From contig JAMKCH010012450.1 of assembly GCA_023653785.1 (NCBI GenBank), positions 26,839 through 90,838 on the forward strand: 64,000 bases of DNA, in the 5' to 3' direction. Below are positions 58,066 to 64,000 of the stretch, piece by piece. The stretch comes from Ophioderma brevispina. Taxonomy: Eukaryota > Echinodermata > Ophiuroidea > Amphilepidida > Ophiodermatidae. How positions within the stretch are numbered: position 1 is the first letter of the stretch; every line of letters begins with the position of its first letter. The position numbers were made by a program, and so were the translations under genes. The notes beneath the pieces are model-generated. The model was not told the DNA's origin. It saw nothing but the letters and a program-made list of their open reading frames with translations, and did no database searches.

Positions 58066-58199
58066 ATGGCCGATCGTATCGACAGTCGGTTGAATATGTT
58101 GAATGTGCAAGTAAAACATGGAGTCAAAATGCTGTTAAACACTATAGGATTTCCTACTGAACAATCGGTTACCATTCCAGTTTCCTGCTATCACTTCAG
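58066..58199 (+). CDS. Candidate first coding exon, unknown protein
   Basis: TTCAAAATGGCC gives a strong start; 44 codons begin MADRIDSRLNMLNVQVKHGV and include KMLLNTIGFPTEQ and IPVSCYHF, ending CTTCAG^GTAAAA in phase 2. Composition is protein-like and uninterrupted, and the upstream region has a CACGTG E-box. This is the best of the orphan exons. The family is not recognised. The following 1.65 kb is the tandem array, so the intron may be altered. Confidence 0.5.
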
Positions 58200-58241
58200 G
58201 TAAAAATATATATTTTTGTGCCAGTTTACATGGCGGGATTG

Positions 58242-59894
58242 GCGGCACGGCCTATGGGAATAAGCACCTCAAAATCGGCATGTACCATCATGACCATGTT
58301 GCCTAGAGTTGGGTTAGTTGTTTGAATCGCTAGCTATTGAATAAAAGAGTTCAAACAGTAAAATTGTTGTGTTTTGATTTATTACCATTCTTTAAATTGA
58401 GTTTCAAGTACAATATTAAAAAAACAAAATTCCCGACCTACCGACCCTACTGTTTCGGGAGCCTCTATGGACAAACAAACAATTTTTCGTCCTTACCATT
58501 CGCAGGTATTAGTTTACTAGACAATTACCAACACAACTCTGCGAAAATCTCAAATTTTGACAGTTCATGGTGCTCTAAAGCAGTAAAGTGCTACAACGCA
58601 GTAAAGTGATAGACACCGTGTATTTTCATGTAAATCCGTAGATAAGCGCACACTACTTAATTAAAAAATGACTGTATCTCGGCCTATACCTAAACGATGA
58701 GAATGATCTCTGCAGTACATGGTGACCCAATAAAACTTTACCCAAAATGAAAGTGATATTTTTCCACTTTCTGTAATTTGATATCTGTGAATTTTATTTT
58801 ATCATAAAGAATGGGTAATAGAGCATCTTACCTGAATTTTTGTTCATTTTGGTTGAGTGGTTCTCAAGATTTTTTTTTTTTTTTTTTTTTGCGGCACGGC
58901 CTATGGGAATAAGCACCTCAAAATCGGCATGTACCATCATGACCATGTTGCCTAGAGTTGGGTTAGTTGTTTGAATCGCTAGCTATTGAATAAAAGAGTT
59001 CAAACAGTAAAATTGTGTTTTGATTTATTACCATTCTTTAAATTGAGTTTCAAGTACAATATTAAAAAAACAAAATCCCCGACCTACCGACCCTACTGTT
59101 TCGGGAGCCTCTATGGACAAACAAACAATTTTTCGTCCTTACCATTCGCAGGTATTAGTTTACTAGACAATTACCAACACAACTCTGCGAAAATCTCAAA
59201 TTTTGACAGTTCATGGTGCTCTAAAGCAGTAAAGTGCTACAACGCAGTAAAGTGATAGACACCGTGTATTTTCATGTAAATCCGTAGATAAGCGCACACT
59301 ACTTAATTAAAAAATGACTGTATCTCGGCCTATACCTAAACGATGAGAATGATCTCTGCAGTACATGGTGACCCAATAAAACTTTACCCAAAATGAAAGT
59401 GATATTTTTCCACTTTCTGTAATTTGATATCTGTGAATTTTATTTTATCATAAAGAATGGGTAATAGAGCATCTTACCTGAATTTTTGTTCATTTTGGTT
59501 GAGTGGTTCTCAAGATTTTTTTTTTTTTTTTTTTTTGCGGCACGGCCTATGGGAATAAGCACCTCAAAATCGGCATGTACCATCATGACCATGTTGCCTA
59601 GAGTTGGGTTAGTTGTTTGAATCGCTAGCTATTGAATAAAAGAGTTCAAACAGTAAAATTGTGTTTTGATTTATTACCATTCTTTAAATTGAGTTTCAAG
59701 TACAATATTAAAAAAACAAAATCCCCGACCTACCGACCCTACTGTTTCGGGAGCCTCTATGGACAAACAAACAATTTTTCGTCCTTACCATTCGCAGGTA
59801 TTAGTTTACTAGACAATTACCAACACAACTCTGCGAAAATCTCAAATTTTGACAGTTCATGGTGCTCTAAAGCAGTAAAGTGCTACAACGCAGA
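58242..59894. repeat. Tandem array, period 646-649 bp, two and a half copies
   Basis: Units start GCGGCACGGCCTATGGGAAT at 58242, 58891 and 59537. The copies are almost identical (one 3-bp difference GTTGTG/GTG, one T/C). Units 1 and 2 end with a mariner-like terminus (TACATGGTGACCCAATAAAA at 58716 and 59362) and a T run of about 22; unit 3 stops at AACGCAG before that terminus. The same 90-codon ORF appears in each unit; it has no family match and ends arbitrarily. Confidence 0.9.
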
Positions 59895-60009
59895 TATGTT
59901 CCACTGAACAATAAGTCCGCAAAACAGACTTGTCCACGGAGCATTATTTTTCTTAGGCATGGTTGAACACAATTGTAACATCAAAAGTAATTTATCTTAA
60001 CGGTCTTAC

Positions 60010-60612
60010 CTTTATTTCCTATCTTCTACATGTCCTCCCTGATTTGCGATGCACTTTGTAGCCCTGGAGTGCATGTGTTGAACAGCTCTTGATGTTACAC
60101 GCGTTCTCCTAAATGCGGTAAATGCATCGTTTATCCGTCGTTGTAGTTCTGGTAATGTGTTTGGGGACCCTCATTGTAAACTCTAGCTTTACATCACCCC
60201 ATAGCCAAAAATCTAGCGGAGTTAGATCCGGTGACCGAGGGGCCATTCCACCGCATGCCCTAATCCAATGATCCGATTTGGAAAGACTTCCTGAAGGCGG
60301 TTTCTAACCATCACTGACCTGCGTGCTGGTGCACCATCTTTCCATCAATAAAATGGGCCCAATTACATTATTGGTACCTGTAGCAGCTACTAAAAACTTT
60401 CCTGCGATCATTAGGGCTGTCGTAGACAAAATCATTGGGAGGGTTCCCTTTTTGGCGCATACTCTCTCACATTTTGAGAGTTCACTGAGCCAGTCATTGG
60501 AAAATTGGCCTCATTAACAAGAACAAGTTGTCTTAAGAAGCGCCGTGGTCTGTTGATTAGCCAATTGCAAAACGCCAGCCTACGTTGAGGATCACCTGCA
60601 TCCAATTATGGC
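60010..60612 (-). pseudogene. Mariner transposase, catalytic part (decayed)
   Basis: The minus strand reads DAGDPQRRLAFCNWLINRPR, then LVNEANFPMTGSVNSQNVRE, as in the D(E/A) block (SDEANFxxxGxVNRQNxRYW) with N for the catalytic D. Further on comes APRSPDLTPLDFWLWGDVK, the third-aspartate block of DD34D-type mariners, followed by a decayed tail in several frames ending near 60010. Stops and frame changes make it inactive. Confidence 0.75.
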
Positions 60613-61040
60613 GTCTTCAATTAAGAGAATAAAAGATAGGATTTGTTGGTTTGCTATCTAATATCGCCGTCATATTGGATGGCAGTCCAATATTTTGAGT
60701 AGTGGATGCCCGGCGCAGCCGGTATCCACTACGATAAAAATATGGACTGCCCATCCAATATGCCGATATTAAGGCAAAACAACAAATCCTATCTTTTATC
60801 TCATTCTTATTTGTTATTTGTTATTTTATCACCGACAATATTTTCATTTCAATAATTAGTTAAAAGGGCAAAATAATATTCCCCGCTGTCAAAAAATAAC
60901 CACCCGTACTATCTCGTGCACTGCGTAACCTTATACAACCGCGCGTAAACACACTTTCGCGACGACGCACTATCTAATTTCGTCTCATATAAGATAGCAA
61001 CAACCAATGAAGTCGTGTTTTCTTACTAACCGCCGCCGAC
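60610..61040. mobile_element. Foldback insertion splitting the mariner transposase
   Basis: AAAAGATAGGATTTGTTGGT, TTGGATGGCAGTCCAATATT (60627-60696) pairs with AATATGGACTGCCCATCCAA, CAACAAATCCTATCTTTTAT (60738-60800). The insertion continues to about 61040, where mariner sequence resumes. Its presence dates it after the mariner insertion. Confidence 0.7.
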
Positions 61041-61290
61041 CTGAATAATAGTTTTTGTCTTGATGCTAATTGATGTCATCACTAACGATGCGCTGAAATT
61101 ACGATCTGGAGACATTTGAGACACGGTTTCTCCTTATGCTTGTTGTGCGTGGATTGTTGCGAACCTCCTGTCTTACAGCTTGACTGTTCCCAGATGTTCT
61201 GACGCTCCTAATGCCGTCCATTCGTCCTTTGTTGACATTATCCAAAGTTCCCACTGCCTTCAAACAGTTTTCCTCATGCACAGATAGCGG
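61035..61290 (-). pseudogene. Mariner transposase, N-terminal part
   Basis: The minus strand from 61281 reads RSVRTSGNSQAVRQEVRNNP, RTTSIRRNRVSNVSRS, matching the mariner helix-turn-helix (RSVRTPENIEAVRQAV..SPRRS). After a frame change QRIVSDDIN continues until the foldback insertion. Confidence 0.7.
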
Positions 61291-61844
61291 TCTTGGTTTG
61301 TACTCTCACCTCCAGTAACCTGTTTGGGCCATTGTCGTTGCAACACACATAGCTAAAACCAATTTGTTAGTAAATCTTCTAACCGCGAAGCTTGTTGTTG
61401 TGACGTAATTGATGTGCCATTACTATGAGACTGTTTAAAATTCTCGTTCAAGAAAGATATCTGGGCTTTACGCACAACGCACGCGACAGTATGATTTTAG
61501 ATTTTGAAATCCCGCCTGGACACAAGACAGAAAACGGGTATTTAGCACAAACTGTCTTCTATGATTCGATTTGAAAAGCCCGGTTGCCACAACAATTGAT
61601 GTGTACAGTAATTATCATTCCATCATGAATAATCCCCAGGGACAAGTCTGTTTTGCTGACTCATTGTTTCTTGGGGGACCATATCTGAAAACCACTCTAC
61701 CTAAATGAATAATTTTTCTTCAGGAAGATGCTCAATATCCCATTCTTCATGATAAAATAAAATCCACAATATCAATTAACAAAAAATTTGAAAATATCAC
61801 TTCAATTTTGGGTAAGTTTTTATTGGTTCACCCTGTATATTAAT

Positions 61845-62220
61845 CCTTTGAGAACCAATGTCGACTAGAGTCGGCCGTCGACATATTGCTATTTGTCAAG
61901 TTTTGTTTCAAAAAGGTTAAAATTTGGTTTTTTAATTTTCCTTTGTTTTGCATGTATTTAAATGAGTGGAGACAAGCCTAGTCTGGTTGTTTTTTAGATG
62001 GCTTCCTCAAATGACCTTCAACATTTCAAGGTCAACCTAAAACCAATGATTAAATGTGTTATAAATGTTTATTTCAACAAAACATTAAAAAAAGCAAAAA
62101 ATAAATAAAATAAGTTTTAAATTTTGACACGAACCCATTCCGAGATATATGTTACTTAAACATGCAAAATGGCGGGTGCAATCATGGTCCAGGTTTTTAC
62201 TCACTCTGTATATACACAAG
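61845..62220. other. No gene; second mariner-like terminus near 62213
   Basis: GTTTTTACTCACTCTGTATA (62194-62213) resembles the mariner end at 61840 in the same orientation. A GTCGACTAGAGTCGGCCGTC patch at about 61860 is a small imperfect palindrome. Confidence 0.35.
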
Positions 62221-62229
62221 AAACTTTGT

Positions 62230-62480
62230 AGGTCACATTTTGTCCGTGAGGTGACCCACCTATTACTCACTTACGTGGGTCAAATGCCTCACCTGGTGTA
62301 AGTCATTTAACTTCTTTTTTTTACATCAAAAGTGTCGCATGTACTCATCCTAGACAGCCAAACTGTCAGTTGACTCCTTTAGTGTGTCATTGACTTGCTC
62401 CTAAGTGGTCGCCTCACGGAAAACTTTACCACCCCACTTTGATGTGTCATTTGACCCACAAAAGTTTTCTGTGTACTTTC
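62230..62480. repeat. TGACTC/GTCA-rich stretch
   Basis: CACTTACGTGGGTCAAATGC, GTCATTTAACTTC, AGTTGACTCC, GTGTCATTGACTTGC and GTGTCATTTGACCC recur, echoing the GAGTC array to the right in the opposite sense. It may be one arm of a larger inverted structure. Confidence 0.4.
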
Positions 62481-62484
62481 ATTT

Positions 62485-63055
62485 TTTGTGAAAACCTCAA
62501 CAGAACGCCCTTTGCTGCCTTTCAAAATAACAGCACGTGGCACGACCACAATTACTGGTACGTATTCAATATTAAATTCTTCGGTCAGATGGCCATTCAG
62601 GGCCACGACATTATACATCAGAAGCTTCCATGTGCTAACCATACCACTTTTCAACTAGCGGGTACCGCCCACACACCCGCACATTATGCAAAAATATTGC
62701 GCAGCTGGTCGTGTAACTTATCAAGCGATTGGTGTCATTTTATTAGTTTTTAAAAAGCCATTTTAAGCTATTTTTAAAAATATTGTAAATTGGATGTTTG
62801 CTTATAATAATAATATATTATGCGAATAGCTTTTATCGGTTTTGATAACAAAAATGTCGCCCTCCCAAGAAATATCAATCATCTTCGATCGACTCGCCCG
62901 ATATTTTAATTTTTAGGTTTGGGGGCGCCATCCATAATATTGAAATGTCGTGGCCCTGAATCTTTCATATCCAATCATCCTTCAATCTCAAGTCTTATAT
63001 AAAATGCAGTTACATGACGTTCGGAAATTAAACAAGAAAGTAGAAGGGTCATCAC
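62485..63055. other. No gene recognised
   Basis: A 104-codon plus ORF and a 91-codon minus ORF overlap at 62379-62753; neither is recognised. Confidence 0.35.
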
Positions 63056-63059
63056 ATAA

Positions 63060-64000
63060 AAAAAAGGAGTCAAGGTGACTCGTTTAATGGCTCTGGAGTA
63101 AAGAGTACGGATAGAGAGTCACCCATGCAGAAAAAAAGAGTCCGTTCGGACTCTCTCTATAGTTTCTCCAGCTACGTAAGTATGTGAAAGTGTCATCATT
63201 TCTGATAAAAGAGTCCAGATAACTCTGTGGGGTGTAAGGCATCTTGTGTTTAAAGGAGTCAAAAATCATGTTGAACCAGTGAGAGTTCAATCCCAGTACA
63301 AAAGGGGGGTGTCTAACCGTGGGGACTCTCTTCACGTTTCAAAGATATGTGAGTCAGACTTTCTTACTGAGAGGAGTCAAAGTGATCCCTATAATGTAAA
63401 AGGTCTCTGAGAAAAATCGGGTCATGGCGTGCATCTAAAAAGAGTCTTGAGAAGTCTTTTATATAGGACTCTGAGGGCAATGCAGCTTTTGTATGGAGTC
63501 AAAATATTTTGTGTGCTCTAGGGTGCAATTCAAATACGAAGCGGAGCCTACCTGACTCACTTGTGATGTGAGTAGAATATTGGTGTCAGACTTTCTTACC
63601 GAGAAGAGTCAGTCATGTAACTCTAAGTTATCTCCATAAATCTAAAAGGATTCGAGAAATAAGGTCCATGGTTTCTGTCTAAAAAAGAGCCATAGAAGAA
63701 CTCTATAATAAGCAACACATGCGGCTTTTGGATGCTAACAAAGAGTGTCTATTCAAAGAATAAACGAGAATATACCTAACTCAATTAACGTTTCAAGCTA
63801 TACGTGAGTCTAGGATCTTATGGTGTCAGACTTCTTACTCAAAAGATTCATGGTAACTCACATTGTACGCATGTATTTGCAGTCTTGCATTAAATCGAAG
63901 TTCCCAACAGTGACCGCCCTACATCAAAGATATAACTGAGTAATATAGAAGTGTCATGGCTTTCTTCCGTAAAGAGTCATGGAAACTCTTATAGGCCCTA
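63060..64000. repeat. Degenerate GAGTC array, period about 130-230 bp, runs off the window
   Basis: The block GTGTCA-GACTTTCTTAC-GAG-AAGAGTCA-TAACTC recurs at about 63190, 63350, 63585, 63820 and 63950, each time preceded by a TTTCAAG-TATACGTGAGT-type block. GAGTC or GACTC occurs more than 20 times. No coding potential. Confidence 0.75.

Larger units (their letters stand above)
59362..61841 (-). mobile_element. Broken mariner-like transposon
   Basis: The right end TTTTTATTGGTTCACCCTGT, ATA at 61818-61840 is the inverse of the unit-2 terminus TACATGGTGACCCAATAAAA at 59362, with about 150 bp of inverted similarity (GATAAAATAAAAT, GAATGGG, GAGCATCTT). A second inner inverted pair, GCAAAACAGACTTGTCC at about 59926 and GGACAAGTCTGTTTTGC at about 61640, lies within. 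The minus strand carries mariner transposase pieces. Confidence 0.75.

Noticed and set aside
58337..59907. Same 90-codon ORF three times, suggesting a gene family
   Set aside because: The whole 646-649 bp unit is duplicated, including non-coding parts; no family motif and no splice or start evidence.

Overview
The window looks like AT-rich nuclear DNA from an animal, most likely a marine invertebrate and possibly a deuterostome such as an echinoderm or hemichordate. Coding sequence is sparse and split by introns with GT/AG borders. The only confident protein matches are mitochondrial genes of animal type. The rest is a dense mosaic of SINEs, LINE tails, Tc1/mariner pieces, MITEs and very many long inverted-repeat (foldback) elements. 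I cannot name the species. No bacterial operons, rRNA genes or CRISPR arrays are visible.

Genes. (1) On the minus strand, 18500 down to 15078, five consecutive exons encode the first two-thirds of a sideroflexin, closest to SFXN2, a mitochondrial inner-membrane amino-acid carrier. Splice sites and phases fit, but two exons each need one missing base to stay in frame. The exons for the last third were not found. (2) On the plus strand, an exon at 29046-29374 and a second at 44672-44871 join in phase to give the N-terminal part of a mitochondrial proline dehydrogenase (PRODH). The intron is about 15.3 kb and full of mobile elements. The second exon carries an in-frame TGA and two frame changes. 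Both genes may be decaying, or the assembly may be error-rich. (3) Three orphan 5' exon candidates (37269-37188 minus, 56058-56011 minus, 58066-58199 plus) have an ATG and a good GT donor but no recognised family.

Layout. 1-9 kb: AT microsatellites, a foldback, a tRNA-derived SINE, several small MITEs and a CR1/L2-like LINE 3' end. 10.5-11.7 kb: an inverted-repeat element holding a THAP-like zinc-finger ORF. 12-14.9 kb: a LINE fragment and repeats. 15-18.5 kb: the SFXN2-like gene with MITEs in its introns. 19.8-28.7 kb: long foldbacks, a Tc1-type element, an ACTC-motif hairpin element, a DDE-transposase fragment and a nest of MITEs. 29-45 kb: PRODH and its intron, which holds a cluster of the palindrome CAACGCGTTG, a TTAA-flanked element, a SINE and a 2.2-kb antisense LINE whose reverse transcriptase includes a YADD box. 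45-55 kb: a MITE copy, a 0.9-kb foldback, and a roughly 4-kb array in which a palindrome built on AAAATGGCC recurs about every 160-200 bases, interrupted by a LINE C-terminus. 58-64 kb: a 646-649 bp tandem array containing a mariner terminus, a broken mariner element, and a GAGTC-rich degenerate array running off the end.

The strongest candidates for something undescribed are a recurring family of long foldbacks sharing one core motif, the CAACGCGTTG cluster, the hairpin element built from ACTCT/AGAGT words with an exon-like start inside, and the THAP-bearing inverted-repeat element.
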